Both the position numbers and the translations under genes were made by a program. From NCBI GenBank assembly GCA_030824515.1, contig JAVBXN010000019.1, positions 54,218 through 118,217 on the forward strand: 64,000 bases of DNA. The letters are read 5' to 3'. The stretch is from Pelobacter sp. (GTDB lineage Bacteria; Desulfobacterota; Desulfuromonadia; Geobacterales; Pseudopelobacteraceae). Below the pieces are notes generated by a model. That model was not told the origin of the DNA and did not search any database. It was given only the letters and a program-made list of their open reading frames with translations. Shown here piece after piece: positions 9,255 through 17,905 of this stretch. The stretch's first letter is position 1. Every line of letters begins with the position of its first letter.

Positions 9255-10559
9255 TTAAGCCAGATCTTGCACTCCCTGATAAATGATATCGAACAGTTCC
9301 TGGATATTTTCCTCGGCAATACAGGAAAAAGCGATACGCAGGTCCGTTTTGGTGGTGGAAATGGCACCGACCCCGTATTTATCCAGCAAATGGACACGCA
9401 ACTTTTCAGCTTCCACGGTTTTCAATTTCAGGCACATGAAATAACCGGAGTTGAATGGGTAGTAATCCCATGCTTTCTGATATTTGTCGCTGTTGAGCAC
9501 CTGTTTGGTTTTCAGCGCGCGACCTTTCATTACCTGGAATTTTTCCTCCTTCTGGGCAAGGAATTGTGGTGAGCGAAGCGCCTCGATGACAAAAGTCTGG
9601 GAAGGATGCGGACAGTTGGAGATCTTGGCACGGATAATACCCATGGCCTTCTTTTCAAGGGCGGTTATGACCGGAGCATTTTCATAACCGTTGCCATCGG
9701 CAAAGGTAATAAAGCCGGTACGGAAACCCCAGACAAACTCTTCCTTGGTAGCGCCATCCAGCTTGATTGCCAGGATGCGCGGATGCAGGTTGGCCAGTTT
9801 GCCGAACAGCGACTCTTTCAGGCTGTCCTCGTAGAACAGGCCGAAATAGGCGTCATCGGAAATGGCAACAACATTGCAGCCCGCTTCGGCCACTTCTCTG
9901 ATGGCTGCCACAATGGCGTCGCCCTCGGCAACGGTCGGTGTGTAACCACTGGGGTTATTAGGGAAATTGAGCAGTACGATTGCTTTACCCTTTTCCTCGG
10001 CGGTGTTTTTCAGTTCAGCTTTAAAGGCCTCCACATCATAGCCACCGGTGGCAGTAAAAGTAGGATGTTTCTTGACGATAGCTCCGTTGCAGGTGCCGAA
10101 GGTCAGGTTGTAGTTACCCCACAGCATATCCGGCAGAATCAGGTGATCGCCTTTATCGACAAACATGTCGCCCACGATGGAGAGACCATGGGTCAAGGCG
10201 TTGGTGACAATCGGGTTGCTGAAATGCTTGCCATTCTGGCTGGGATTTTCCCGCAGCATTTTTTCACGCCACAAGGCCCGCAGTTCCGGCTTGCCGGCCG
10301 GAGGCGCATAGGGGTAAATATCCTTGGGATCAAAGGCGGAAAGTTTGTCCTGAATGCACTGCAGGAACATCGGGCCGCCGTTTTCAGTGGCAATACCGAT
10401 GGTAGCGTTATATTTGTGCGCTTTTTCCTTTGCTTCGGCCGACTGGGTCAAAATACCTTTGGGGAAAAAAAGGTTTTTACCGAGATCGGACAACATCTCC
10501 AAAACGTGCGGGCTGTGTTGCGTAAGCTGATCGTTGAGTTCCTGTGCTAATGGATTCAT
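9255..10559 (-). CDS. Class I/II PLP-dependent aminotransferase
   Basis: A 434-residue enzyme. The ATG at 10559 has AGGAGGA about 4 nt upstream; ten extra codons in the open frame have no site. Fold-type I landmarks are visible: YPYAPPAGKPELR near the N-terminus, NFPNNPSGY (substrate/PLP-binding Asn), AISDDAYFGL (Asp contacting the PLP nitrogen), and KLDGATKEEFVWGFRTGF, which holds the probable Schiff-base lysine and the phosphate-binding arginine. It belongs to the aromatic/aspartate aminotransferase superfamily, but the substrate cannot be named safely. It is a single-gene unit closed by the 9189-9233 terminator and divergent from the flavoprotein gene across a 263-bp spacer. Confidence 0.88.
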   Translation of the reverse strand: MNPLAQELNDQLTQHSPHVLEMLSDLGKNLFFPKGILTQSAEAKEKAHKYNATIGIATENGGPMFLQCIQDKLSAFDPKDIYPYAPPAGKPELRALWREKMLRENPSQNGKHFSNPIVTNALTHGLSIVGDMFVDKGDHLILPDMLWGNYNLTFGTCNGAIVKKHPTFTATGGYDVEAFKAELKNTAEEKGKAIVLLNFPNNPSGYTPTVAEGDAIVAAIREVAEAGCNVVAISDDAYFGLFYEDSLKESLFGKLANLHPRILAIKLDGATKEEFVWGFRTGFITFADGNGYENAPVITALEKKAMGIIRAKISNCPHPSQTFVIEALRSPQFLAQKEEKFQVMKGRALKTKQVLNSDKYQKAWDYYPFNSGYFMCLKLKTVEAEKLRVHLLDKYGVGAISTTKTDLRIAFSCIAEENIQELFDIIYQGVQDLA

Positions 10560-10822
10560 CGTACTCCTCCTGTTTATTGTTGCTTCCACAATGGATGCAG
10601 GGCTTATTGGTTGCAGATAATATTATGGGAGTAGAACAACACCGGCCCATTTTTGTCAATAGATAAATGCAATGCCGGCCAATAGTATTTGTAAACAAAT
10701 GAGTTCCGAGGGATGTAGCGGATGTCGTAATTTGATATGAAAACTTTATCTTTAATGTTTGAGATGATATTGTGTAAGAGCTTTCCTATGCATTTAAACT
10801 TTACTTATTCAAAGGATTAATC

Positions 10823-11929
10823 ATGCAAAGCGCTACCTATGACGTTTTGATTATCGGCGGAGGACCTGCCGGACTTTCAACTGCTTACCTGTGTCATAAA
10901 AACGGTCTCTCCTATCTGGTTCTGGAATCGGGCAAGGCCATTTTCCAGGGGATTGCCAATACCTATCCCGAAGGAAAACTGGTATATGCCTCCAAACCCA
11001 AGGACGCGCCGGAACCCTTCATGGTCGAGGAACTCCGCCCTCCCGACAAACCGGTTACCGTCGAGAGCTATCTGCAGTATGTGCAGCACTTCGTGCAGCA
11101 TGAGAACCTGAATGTGCAGACCGAAGTGGCCTTCGAGGACATCAAGGACGAACGGGACGGCTTGACCGTAATCACATCCAAGGGCAACTTCAAGGGGAGG
11201 AAGGTTGTACTTTCCTTCGGCAGCAACATCCCCCGCGAACTCTCGGTTTATGGCGATGCCAAGATGGTGGCGAAGAACGTCGATGATCCGGGTAAATACA
11301 TCGGTATCAAGACCCTGGTGATCGGCGGCGGCAACACCGCCGCCGATGTGATCATCAACATCCTCAAGAGCAAGCGTGAGGTCAATGACACCCAGCCGGT
11401 TTACTGGGCTCACAAGGCCGAGATCTTCGATGTCAACAAGGAGACCGCCCAGCGTCTTGGCGAAGAGATTCTGCTGGGTGGGAACATCAGGCTGTTGCCC
11501 GGTGCTACTCCGCGCATCGGTGAAGTCGATGACGAGGGTGTTGACCGGTTGGTCATCCGCATCAACGAGTTCAAACAGGCCGATGGCATCGACCTGTACC
11601 ACGCCTTGAGCTTCCCCATGCAGAATGTGATCGCCTGTATCGGCTCCCAGGGACCGGTGCCGATCTTCGATAAACTCGGCATACAGTCGATCGCCTGCGC
11701 GTCAGGGGTCTGCAAGATCGCCAAGGAGGGAGAACGCCTGGTGCTGCTGTCCTCCGATTTTGAATCCACCCGCAAAGGGGTCTACGTGATCGGCGGAGCG
11801 ATATCACCCTCCTACATGAAAATCACCGAGGGTTCGATTGTGGAGGAAAAGCATCCCAACCTGATCTATACCGCAATCAACGACGCCTACCATGTGGTGG
11901 AAGCGATACGAGCAAAGCTTGTGAAGTAA
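10823..11929 (+). CDS. FAD/NAD(P)-dependent oxidoreductase, thioredoxin-reductase-like fold
   Basis: A 368-residue flavoprotein with two dinucleotide-binding Rossmann motifs: GGGPAG near the N-terminus for FAD, and VIGGGNTAADV mid-protein for NAD(P)H. A C-terminal GVYVIGGAISP segment matches the FAD-closing motif of this superfamily. It lacks the CxxC redox pair of true thioredoxin reductases, so it is better compared with YpdA-like or ferredoxin-NADP reductase-like members. AAAGGA precedes the ATG. It forms a single-gene unit ended by the terminator at 11952-11989. The electron acceptor is unknown. Confidence 0.85.
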   Translation: MQSATYDVLIIGGGPAGLSTAYLCHKNGLSYLVLESGKAIFQGIANTYPEGKLVYASKPKDAPEPFMVEELRPPDKPVTVESYLQYVQHFVQHENLNVQTEVAFEDIKDERDGLTVITSKGNFKGRKVVLSFGSNIPRELSVYGDAKMVAKNVDDPGKYIGIKTLVIGGGNTAADVIINILKSKREVNDTQPVYWAHKAEIFDVNKETAQRLGEEILLGGNIRLLPGATPRIGEVDDEGVDRLVIRINEFKQADGIDLYHALSFPMQNVIACIGSQGPVPIFDKLGIQSIACASGVCKIAKEGERLVLLSSDFESTRKGVYVIGGAISPSYMKITEGSIVEEKHPNLIYTAINDAYHVVEAIRAKLVK

Positions 11930-11951
11930 CCGTCGTCGTCTCGATAGTTGA

Positions 11952-11989
11952 CAATAAAAAAGCCCCCGGAATCGGGGGCTTTTTTATTG
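11952..11989. terminator. Bidirectional rho-independent terminator
   Basis: A 17-bp perfect stem (11952-11968 with 11973-11989) with a GCCCCCG core, a GAAT loop and A/T runs on both sides. It separates the flavoprotein gene (+) from amrB (-). Confidence 0.92.
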
Positions 11990-12003
11990 CACGCATCAAG
12001 ATC

Positions 12004-12807
12004 TCAGAAAACAGTCACAGCTGCATAACCAACCACCTGGCGATGGTCGCCGGACACATCCCCGCTATTGCCGTAGGCAACCAGTTCGGCCGTAAGGGCT
12101 CCCAATTCACGGGTGGCCTCCAACATCACTGCTGAAGGGGCAACTCCGCACATGGTAATATGCCGGCTGCGGCAGATATCCAGCAACCCCTCGGCATCAA
12201 AAGCCATGACCTTCTCCAGCGCCAGTTGATCCTTGCTGCGGGCTGAATCGGCAGATTCGTAGTGGGTCATGTCCGAACTGGCAACGATCAGTACATCCCC
12301 GTCATATTCACGGATTGCCGCGGCAATGCCACTACCGATTGCAGCCAGCGCAGGATAGTCGCCGCGCCCGAGGCAGATGGCAGAGATGGAAACATCGGGA
12401 CGCAGGTACTGGATAAAGGGAAGCTGGACTTCAAGGGAATGTTCCTGCTGGTGCGCGATAGGATCAGGTTGTAAATATTTTACGTGGTGGAGCAGCAGGT
12501 TGTTCAGGCGGGAGCTGATCGGTACCGTTCCCAGCGGTGTCAGCCATTCGCCCTCAGGATAAAGTGCCGCGGGGTAGCCGTTGCCGGTATGGTTGGGACC
12601 GATGATCAGAACCGTTTGCGGAATTTCGATCTGCGAGTAGACTTGGCCGGCAATCGCCCCGGAATAGACATAACCGGCATGGGGTGAAATAATACCGAGC
12701 ACCCTTCGCCTGGAATCGTTTTCGGGGACAAGAGCCGCCAGTGTCGATTTAAGCTGCTGTATACCACCTGGATAGAATTGACCCGCCACGACCGGTTGAC
12801 GCTGCAT
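12004..12807 (-). CDS. amrB: MEMO1-family protein (AmmeMemoRadiSam system protein B)
   Basis: A 267-residue protein that matches the MEMO family throughout: N-terminal VVAGQFYPGG, GIISPHAGYVYSGAIAG, IIGPNHTG, the HSLEVQLPFIQYL segment, IVASSDMTHY, and a C-terminal GYAAVTVF. The conserved histidines and Asp/Cys of the dioxygenase-like site are present (HAGY, NHTG, HSLE, CGVAPS). In many bacteria and archaea this protein is encoded with an AMMECR1 protein and a radical SAM protein; neither is visible here. GGGAGG lies 6 nt before the ATG. It is the last gene of the trpS-scpA-scpB-amrB run. The biochemical role is not settled in the literature I know. Confidence 0.9.
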   Translation of the reverse strand: MQRQPVVAGQFYPGGIQQLKSTLAALVPENDSRRRVLGIISPHAGYVYSGAIAGQVYSQIEIPQTVLIIGPNHTGNGYPAALYPEGEWLTPLGTVPISSRLNNLLLHHVKYLQPDPIAHQQEHSLEVQLPFIQYLRPDVSISAICLGRGDYPALAAIGSGIAAAIREYDGDVLIVASSDMTHYESADSARSKDQLALEKVMAFDAEGLLDICRSRHITMCGVAPSAVMLEATRELGALTAELVAYGNSGDVSGDHRQVVGYAAVTVF

Positions 12808-12831
12808 GATAGACCTCCCTGACTTGAAGTA

Positions 12832-13437
12832 TCACTCAAACGGCAAATCACTCTCCACCGGGACCGCCCTCGTCTGCCCCAGCGGCAACTCTTCCTGGCG
12901 CTCATATTGCGGCACTTCGTCGAGCGCCTGGATTTCTTTAAGTGTCGGTAGACTCTTTAGATCCTTAAGCCCGAATATTTCAAGGAATTCTTTCGAAGTG
13001 CCATAAATCAGCGGCCGGCCAGGTATGTCCTTTTTGCCCAGTATTCTGACCACTCTTTTTTCCAGCAATGATTTTAAGACACCTCCGCAATCGACACCGC
13101 GCAGATGTTCGATCTCGGCGCGGGTAATCGGCTGACGATAGGCAACGATCGCCAGCGTTTCCAGGGCCGATTGGGAAAACTTGGACGAACGGGCCTTGAT
13201 ATGGCGCGTGACATAGCTCTGATAGGTGGCGCGTGTTCTGAATTGCCAGCCACCGGCGACCGCAACCAGTTCGAATCCCCCGCCCCTTGCCTCGTGGAAT
13301 TCCGCCAGCTCCGACAATGCCGCCCGCACTTCGTCACGCTCGAATTCGTCGAGCAGGTCGCAGATCCGGTCAGTCGATATCGCGGAATCGGATGTAAATA
13401 TGATGCTTTCTATGATCGAGGACAGTGTAGATGACAT
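12832..13437 (-). CDS. scpB: Segregation and condensation protein B
   Basis: A 201-residue protein of the ScpB family: two winged-helix domains, with the hallmark SKFSQSALETLAIVAYRQPITRAEIEHLRGVD segment and a GRPLIYGTSKEFLEIFGL segment. ScpB forms a dimer that, with ScpA, binds the SMC ATPase and helps organise and segregate the chromosome. It starts 6 bp after the scpA stop, the classic scpA-scpB pair. The C-terminal 40 residues are acidic and proline-rich, as is usual for the family. Confidence 0.95.
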   Translation of the reverse strand: MSSTLSSIIESIIFTSDSAISTDRICDLLDEFERDEVRAALSELAEFHEARGGGFELVAVAGGWQFRTRATYQSYVTRHIKARSSKFSQSALETLAIVAYRQPITRAEIEHLRGVDCGGVLKSLLEKRVVRILGKKDIPGRPLIYGTSKEFLEIFGLKDLKSLPTLKEIQALDEVPQYERQEELPLGQTRAVPVESDLPFE

Positions 13438-13443
13438 TATGAA

Positions 13444-14247
13444 TTATTCTTCCGAAAGAGTCTGGGTCACTGCGGGAACGAACCAGATTGAACCATGCCG
13501 GTTTCCCTGGAAGATGCGGATCAACTTGAGACGGCAGAGTTCCAGCAGTGCCAGGAATGTCACTATGATCCGTTCGCGGGTCAATTCGTCCCGCACCAGA
13601 TCGTCGAATTGAACGGTTTCCTTTTCCTGCAGCAGTGAAAGTATCTCATTGATACAGTCTGCGATGCTGAGCGAATCTCCCGGTGCGACGTCGTGGAAGC
13701 TCTCGGCCGGTATACGGATCAGAAGTACGCGGAATGCGTCAACCAACTCAAACAGGTTGACCTCCAGCGGCCCTTCTTCGTTCTGGGCGGCCAACAGGAA
13801 CGGTTCGGTCACCGCTCTGGCAAAGACCTCCCGCCCCAACAGCGCCCGTGCCCCGATCACCATCCCGGCTTCCTTGTACTGCTGGTACTCCAGCAGGCGC
13901 CGCACCAGTTCTGCCCGCGGATCGGCCTCTTCATCCTCGGCCTCTTCCTGATCATCCAGTGGCAGCAGCTGACGTGATTTGATATGCAGAAGCGTTGCGG
14001 CCATAACCAGGAAGTCCCCCGCTACTTCCAGGTTGAGATCCTTCATCAACTTGATGTAATCCAGGTACTGGCGGGTAATTACCGCAATTGAAATATCGTA
14101 AATATCCAGTTCGTTCTTCTTGATCAGGTGCAGTAACAGATCCATCGGCCCATCGAACTTGTCCAGATGAACGCTGTACTGCTCGTGAAAACCATCCAGA
14201 AGTGGCGCGGCATCCTCGATAAAATGTCGTGCTTCGCTTCTGCTCAT
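13444..14247 (-). CDS. scpA: Segregation and condensation protein A
   Basis: A 267-residue kleisin subunit. The N-terminal FDGPMDLLLHLIKKNELDIYDI motif is diagnostic, and the C-terminal winged helix that meets the SMC head is present (FLALLELCRLKLIRIFQ). A short acidic linker (QEEAEDEEADP) splits the halves, as in other ScpA proteins. It begins 1 bp after the trpS stop and is followed by scpB, so trpS, scpA and scpB are almost certainly one transcript. Confidence 0.95.
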   Translation of the reverse strand: MSRSEARHFIEDAAPLLDGFHEQYSVHLDKFDGPMDLLLHLIKKNELDIYDISIAVITRQYLDYIKLMKDLNLEVAGDFLVMAATLLHIKSRQLLPLDDQEEAEDEEADPRAELVRRLLEYQQYKEAGMVIGARALLGREVFARAVTEPFLLAAQNEEGPLEVNLFELVDAFRVLLIRIPAESFHDVAPGDSLSIADCINEILSLLQEKETVQFDDLVRDELTRERIIVTFLALLELCRLKLIRIFQGNRHGSIWFVPAVTQTLSEE

Positions 14248-14248
14248 A

Positions 14249-15229
14249 TCAGAACTTCAATGCGGTACGAACCTCGGTCATGACGGAATCTGATATCAAT
14301 GACGCTCTCTGGCTGCCATCCCTTAGCAGATCATCTACAAAAGCGGGATTGACGGCCAGCTCTTCCCGTTTGGCTCTGCAGGGAGCCAGACGCTCGTTCA
14401 TACAGCCCGCCAGAATTCGTTTGCACTCAACACAACCGATCGACGCATTGCGACAGGCCGGTATTATTTCATCAAGCTTGTCCTGTGGAACATAGATGCG
14501 ATGCAGGTTGAAAGCCACGCAGACATCCGGATCACCGGGATCGGTGCGCCGCACGCGGGCTGGATCGGTCATCATCGACATGACTTTCTTGCTGGTTTCT
14601 TCAGCGGTATCCGAAAGGTAGATCGAGTTGCCGTAGGACTTGCTCATCTTGCGGCCATCCAGGCCCAGCAATTTAGGCGTTTCGGTCAACAGCGCCTCAG
14701 GTTCCGGAAACACACTGCCGTACAGGTGATTGAAACGTCGGGCTATTTCCCTGGTGATTTCCAGATGCGGCAACTGGTCGTGTCCAACCGGGACTCTGGT
14801 TGCCTTATAGAGAATGATATCGGCGGCCATCAGCACCGGATAGCCTAGAAAACCGAATGTGGAAAGGTCGCGCTGGTCAATATTGTCCAGCATCTCCTTG
14901 TAGGTAGGATTGCGTTCGAGCCATGACACCGGCGTGATCATAGACAGGATCAGGTTCAACTCGGAATGATGCGGCACCAGACTCTGGCGGAAGACGACAC
15001 TCTTGGCCGGATCAAGACCGAAAGCAACCCAATCCAATACCATTTCGCGGGTGCTTTCTGCAATTCCGGACGTATCCGCGTATTCGGTGGTCAAAGAATG
15101 CCAGTCAGCTACAAAAAAGAAACAATCGTAGGAATCCTGCATTCTGATCCAGTTTTCAAGAACTCCATGATAGTGCCCGATATGCAACCTGCCGCTCGGC
15201 CTCATGCCGCTGACAACGCGTTGTTTCAT
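14249..15229 (-). CDS. trpS: Tryptophanyl-tRNA synthetase
   Basis: A 326-residue class I aminoacyl-tRNA synthetase that charges tRNA-Trp. HIGH is at residues 16-19 and KMSKS at 194-198; GHDQLPHLEITREIARRFN is characteristic of TrpRS. AAGGAG lies 10 nt before the ATG. The length matches the usual 325-340 residues. It is the first gene of the trpS-scpA-scpB-amrB run, divergent from dut. Confidence 0.96.
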   Translation of the reverse strand: MKQRVVSGMRPSGRLHIGHYHGVLENWIRMQDSYDCFFFVADWHSLTTEYADTSGIAESTREMVLDWVAFGLDPAKSVVFRQSLVPHHSELNLILSMITPVSWLERNPTYKEMLDNIDQRDLSTFGFLGYPVLMAADIILYKATRVPVGHDQLPHLEITREIARRFNHLYGSVFPEPEALLTETPKLLGLDGRKMSKSYGNSIYLSDTAEETSKKVMSMMTDPARVRRTDPGDPDVCVAFNLHRIYVPQDKLDEIIPACRNASIGCVECKRILAGCMNERLAPCRAKREELAVNPAFVDDLLRDGSQRASLISDSVMTEVRTALKF

Positions 15230-15360
15230 AGATAATAGCTCCTTGTGCTTTTTTTAATCCGGCAAATCAGCAGATTCATCTGGGATGGAGGTTGCCTTTG
15301 GCAGCATTTCTGCTATTGTGGCAAACCATATTCATACCAGAAGCGGACAGGGAAATTTAC

Positions 15361-15825
15361 ATGAACCAACACAAAATTGAAACCAAAATCATGAATCCAT
15401 TGATCGGCACCAGCATACCGCTTCCGGGTTATGCCACCACCGGCGCTGCGGCACTCGACCTGCGCGCCTGCCTGGATCACCCCATGACTGTCCAACCGGG
15501 AGAGACCGTACTGGTACCGAGCGGAATAGCCATCAGCATCCACGATCCGGGACTGGTAGCGCTGCTGGTTCCCCGTTCGGGCTTGGGCATCAAGCACGGC
15601 ATCGTGCTGGCCAATACTGTCGGCGTGATCGATTCGGATTATCAGGGCGAGATTGGTATCGGTATTTTCAATCGAGGTCTGCAACCCTACACGATTGAAC
15701 CTGGCGAGCGGATCTGCCAGATGATGTTCGTTCCTGTGACTCAGGTTGCACTGGAACTGGTTTCCGAATTCAGCCAGGAATCAGAGCGTGGGACAGGTGG
15801 ATTTGGCTCTACCGGCAGCAAATAG
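15361..15825 (+). CDS. dut: Deoxyuridine 5'-triphosphate nucleotidohydrolase
   Basis: A 154-residue trimeric dUTPase that converts dUTP to dUMP and pyrophosphate, keeping uracil out of DNA. All five motifs are seen: GAAALDLRA (28-36), [10 protein letters not shown] (71-80), [14 protein letters not shown] (84-97), the GERICQ segment, and [10 protein letters not shown] (143-152) at the flexible C-terminus. I chose the ATG at 15361 over an upstream one at 15292 because it gives the usual family length; the ribosome site (ACAGGG) is weak. It is convergent with the PilZ gene, whose 3' end is 18 bp away. Confidence 0.95.
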   Translation: MNQHKIETKIMNPLIGTSIPLPGYATTGAAALDLRACLDHPMTVQPGETVLVPSGIAISIHDPGLVALLVPRSGLGIKHGIVLANTVGVIDSDYQGEIGIGIFNRGLQPYTIEPGERICQMMFVPVTQVALELVSEFSQESERGTGGFGSTGSK

Positions 15826-15843
15826 ACGTGATGGGGTGATACA

Positions 15844-16917
15844 TCAATATTTGTTGTGCTTTTCCTGATACTTCTTGATCGCGTCCTCAAAAATCATTTC
15901 GATCTCACCCTTGGGTCGGTTATGTGCGTAACCCCAGAAATAGTTTATCAATGCTGCAGAAATCAGGGTGATAACTATCGCTGAAACTGCCCAGGCAACC
16001 AATGATCGGGCGTTGAATATTCCCGATGCAAATTCATCATCGTCCCCGTTGACACCTCTAAAAAGGTATCTCTCCCGCATTTGCCGGATTCTTTTGAGCT
16101 GAATATTGGAAATATGGTTGACTATCGCATCGCGTTCACGCTCACCGATATAAACGAACTGCATTCCGGTATTGAAATATTCCTGATCGCTTCCAACAGC
16201 AAAGTTCCGATTTGCAAAGATCACCCGTGCAATGACGTCCACAACCCTCCGTGGTGAAGGAACGAGAATTTCAAGCAGCACATACTCCCCGTTTTCAAAA
16301 TCCTGGTGGGTTATGAGCCGGATACCACCACCGCTGACATTTGCAGCCAGCGGTATTATAGTATCCCATGAATCAGCAGCTTCACTTTCCCCGGCGCCCC
16401 TCCCCTCCGCATCCTGAATTTTTTCATTGGGAAGATCAGCACTTTGGGATAGCAGATCGCTACTCCAGATTTTTTCCCTCTGCTCCAGCTCAATCTGCTG
16501 ACGGTGCGCCCGGCGCAATTCCCACTGTCTGTGGAGCACCTCGATATTCTGTTCCCTGCTTACATAGTATTTGATGGGAAGAAAAGCATCGATCCGATAG
16601 TATTCGCGCAGTTCATCGGAAACAATTTCACCGATCAGCCGAAGTAGCAGTTCCCTGGAGTCCCCCTCCGAGACAATAATGGCCCGGCAACTGTATCCGG
16701 CGCCCTCCTTGCCACCCCGCAATTCAAGAATCTGTCCATACTGGAGTTTTACACTGACAGGCAGGACATCTCTTGAAAGTTGCAGGGAAACGAGGTCTTC
16801 GTCAATATTATGAATAATGGCCCAGTCCCTGAAGACCTCGGCGTTAGGCAATGGAATGCCGACTCCAACCTTGATACCGACCGAAAAATAACGGGTATAC
16901 TGTTCAAGGTCACTCAT
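15844..16917 (-). CDS. PilZ-domain membrane protein (probable c-di-GMP receptor)
   Basis: A 357-residue protein with a PilZ-like beta-barrel: an RxxxR-like start (LREYYRIDAF) and a N-V-S-G-G-G-I-R loop close to the DxSxxG consensus, with Asn in place of Asp. A charged, probably coiled region separates the first motif from the rest. Near the C-terminus a hydrophobic span (LVAWAVSAIVITLISAALI) suggests one membrane helix, followed by a lysine-rich tail. PilZ proteins bind cyclic di-GMP to control motility and exopolysaccharide; the N-terminal 100 residues look like a YcgR-N-type barrel. AGGAG precedes the ATG. Nothing nearby names its target. Confidence 0.82.
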   Translation of the reverse strand: MSDLEQYTRYFSVGIKVGVGIPLPNAEVFRDWAIIHNIDEDLVSLQLSRDVLPVSVKLQYGQILELRGGKEGAGYSCRAIIVSEGDSRELLLRLIGEIVSDELREYYRIDAFLPIKYYVSREQNIEVLHRQWELRRAHRQQIELEQREKIWSSDLLSQSADLPNEKIQDAEGRGAGESEAADSWDTIIPLAANVSGGGIRLITHQDFENGEYVLLEILVPSPRRVVDVIARVIFANRNFAVGSDQEYFNTGMQFVYIGERERDAIVNHISNIQLKRIRQMRERYLFRGVNGDDDEFASGIFNARSLVAWAVSAIVITLISAALINYFWGYAHNRPKGEIEMIFEDAIKKYQEKHNKY

Positions 16918-16940
16918 CGATCAGCTCCTGGTAAAAATAT

Positions 16941-17132
16941 TTATTTAAGAACGCTGTTCAATGAGGCAAGCAGATCGTCAATATTGATTTTATGAACACC
17001 AGCGCCATGTTCCAGGGTTTCCAGGTCGGCTATCTGACATTCATAACAATCAAGATTGAATTTTTTGAACACCTGCAGGGTTTCGGGGTGCTGCGTAATG
17101 ATGTCGGAAATGATCATGTCTCGAGTAATCAT
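16941..17132 (-). CDS. DUF1858 domain protein
   Basis: A 63-residue protein consisting only of the DUF1858/ScdA-N-like fold: MITRDMIISDIITQHPETLQVFKKF, then LDCYECQIADLETLEHGAG. The CYEC pair and following residues are typical of this family, found alone or fused to iron-sulfur repair or hybrid-cluster proteins. The start at 17132 has GAGGG 5 nt upstream; six extra codons in the longer frame have none. A redox-sensing or cluster-related role is possible but unproved. Confidence 0.85.
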   Translation of the reverse strand: MITRDMIISDIITQHPETLQVFKKFNLDCYECQIADLETLEHGAGVHKINIDDLLASLNSVLK

Positions 17133-17156
17133 CTGTACCCTCGCTCTCATAAAAAG

Positions 17157-17180
17157 ATGAGGCGCCTTTCAGCGCCTCAT
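17157..17180 (-). terminator. Rho-independent terminator
   Basis: A 9-bp stem (ATGAGGCGC 17157-17165 with 17172-17180) and a 6-nt loop. On the - strand it is followed by TCTTTTT. It closes the transcript carrying coaD and the aspartate aminotransferase remnant. Confidence 0.8.
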
Positions 17181-17189
17181 TTTAAAATA

Positions 17190-17375
17190 CTATTTAAGGT
17201 TATTTATCGCTTCTTCTATTCGGTGCATACCTTTTTTTATGTTTTCCATACTGGTTGCATATGAAAATATGGCATGTTTATCGACGCCGCCAAAAGGCAT
17301 GTAGCGCGTAAAACCGGCATTGAATGTCTGTGTGGGATACGGCTGAATTTGATTTACGTGGTCTGCAAGCTTCAT
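17190..17375 (-). pseudogene. Internally deleted aspartate aminotransferase remnant, still an open 61-codon frame
   Basis: The frame opens with MKLADHVNQIQPYPT, like the N-terminus of class I aspartate aminotransferases (MKL..R...I.PSPT). It moves directly to AGFTRYMPFGGVDK, resembling the AGFTKYTPVGG segment that normally lies near residues 60-75, and then to FSYATSMENIKKGMHRIEEAI, the typical C-terminal tail of an enzyme of about 400 residues. Two in-frame internal deletions would explain this. The PLP lysine and substrate-binding core are absent, so transaminase activity is impossible. AGGAAAG lies 6 nt before the ATG and a terminator follows, so the short product could still be made. Whether it is decay in progress or a retained small protein cannot be told from one genome. 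Confidence 0.72.
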
Positions 17376-17419
17376 AATTCTTTCCTGCCATTTTTATTGG
17401 GTGAATATTCACATCCAGA

Positions 17420-17905
17420 CTACAAAAGTCCGTATTTCTGTTTTAATGCTGTCTTGATTTCAGGCGGAACAAACATATCGATATCACCGTTTAGAGAACA
17501 GACCTCCTTGACGATCGATGAGGACAGATACCCATACTGCAAGGATGTCATCATAAAAAGAGTCTCTATTTCACGGCCGATCGTGCTGTTCATCTGGGCA
17601 ATCTGGAACTCGTACTCGAAATCCGATATGGCCCTCAATCCGCGAATGATCACATGCGCCCCACGAACGGATGCATAATCTATCAGAAGACCGCTGAAAG
17701 TGTCAACTGTGACTCTCTCTTCCGCTTTGAGTACATCATGGATAAGCGCGACACGTTCATCGGTTGAAAATAATGCGTTTTTCTGGGAGTTTCTTGCAAC
17801 TGCAACGATAATTTCATCAAAGATCGTCAGGCCTCGCCTGATGATATCCAGATGTCCATAGGTGATCGGGTCAAAAGACCCGGGATACACCGCGACTTTT
17901 TTCAT
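17420..17905 (-). CDS. coaD: Phosphopantetheine adenylyltransferase
   Basis: A 161-residue enzyme that joins ATP and 4'-phosphopantetheine to form dephospho-CoA, the penultimate step of coenzyme A synthesis. The N-terminal YPGSFDPITYGHLDIIRR carries the nucleotidyl-transferase TxGH-type histidine (H18); VIIRGLRAISDFEYE and YGYLSSSIVKEV are conserved. Its ATG overlaps the rsmD stop by 4 bp, the frequent rsmD-coaD pairing. GGAGAGA precedes the start. Confidence 0.96.
   Translation of the reverse strand: MKKVAVYPGSFDPITYGHLDIIRRGLTIFDEIIVAVARNSQKNALFSTDERVALIHDVLKAEERVTVDTFSGLLIDYASVRGAHVIIRGLRAISDFEYEFQIAQMNSTIGREIETLFMMTSLQYGYLSSSIVKEVCSLNGDIDMFVPPEIKTALKQKYGLL

Noticed and set aside
9606..10550. 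Open frame on the + strand opposite the aminotransferase gene
   Set aside because: The - strand carries a complete PLP enzyme; the + strand translation is compositionally odd and lacks family motifs.
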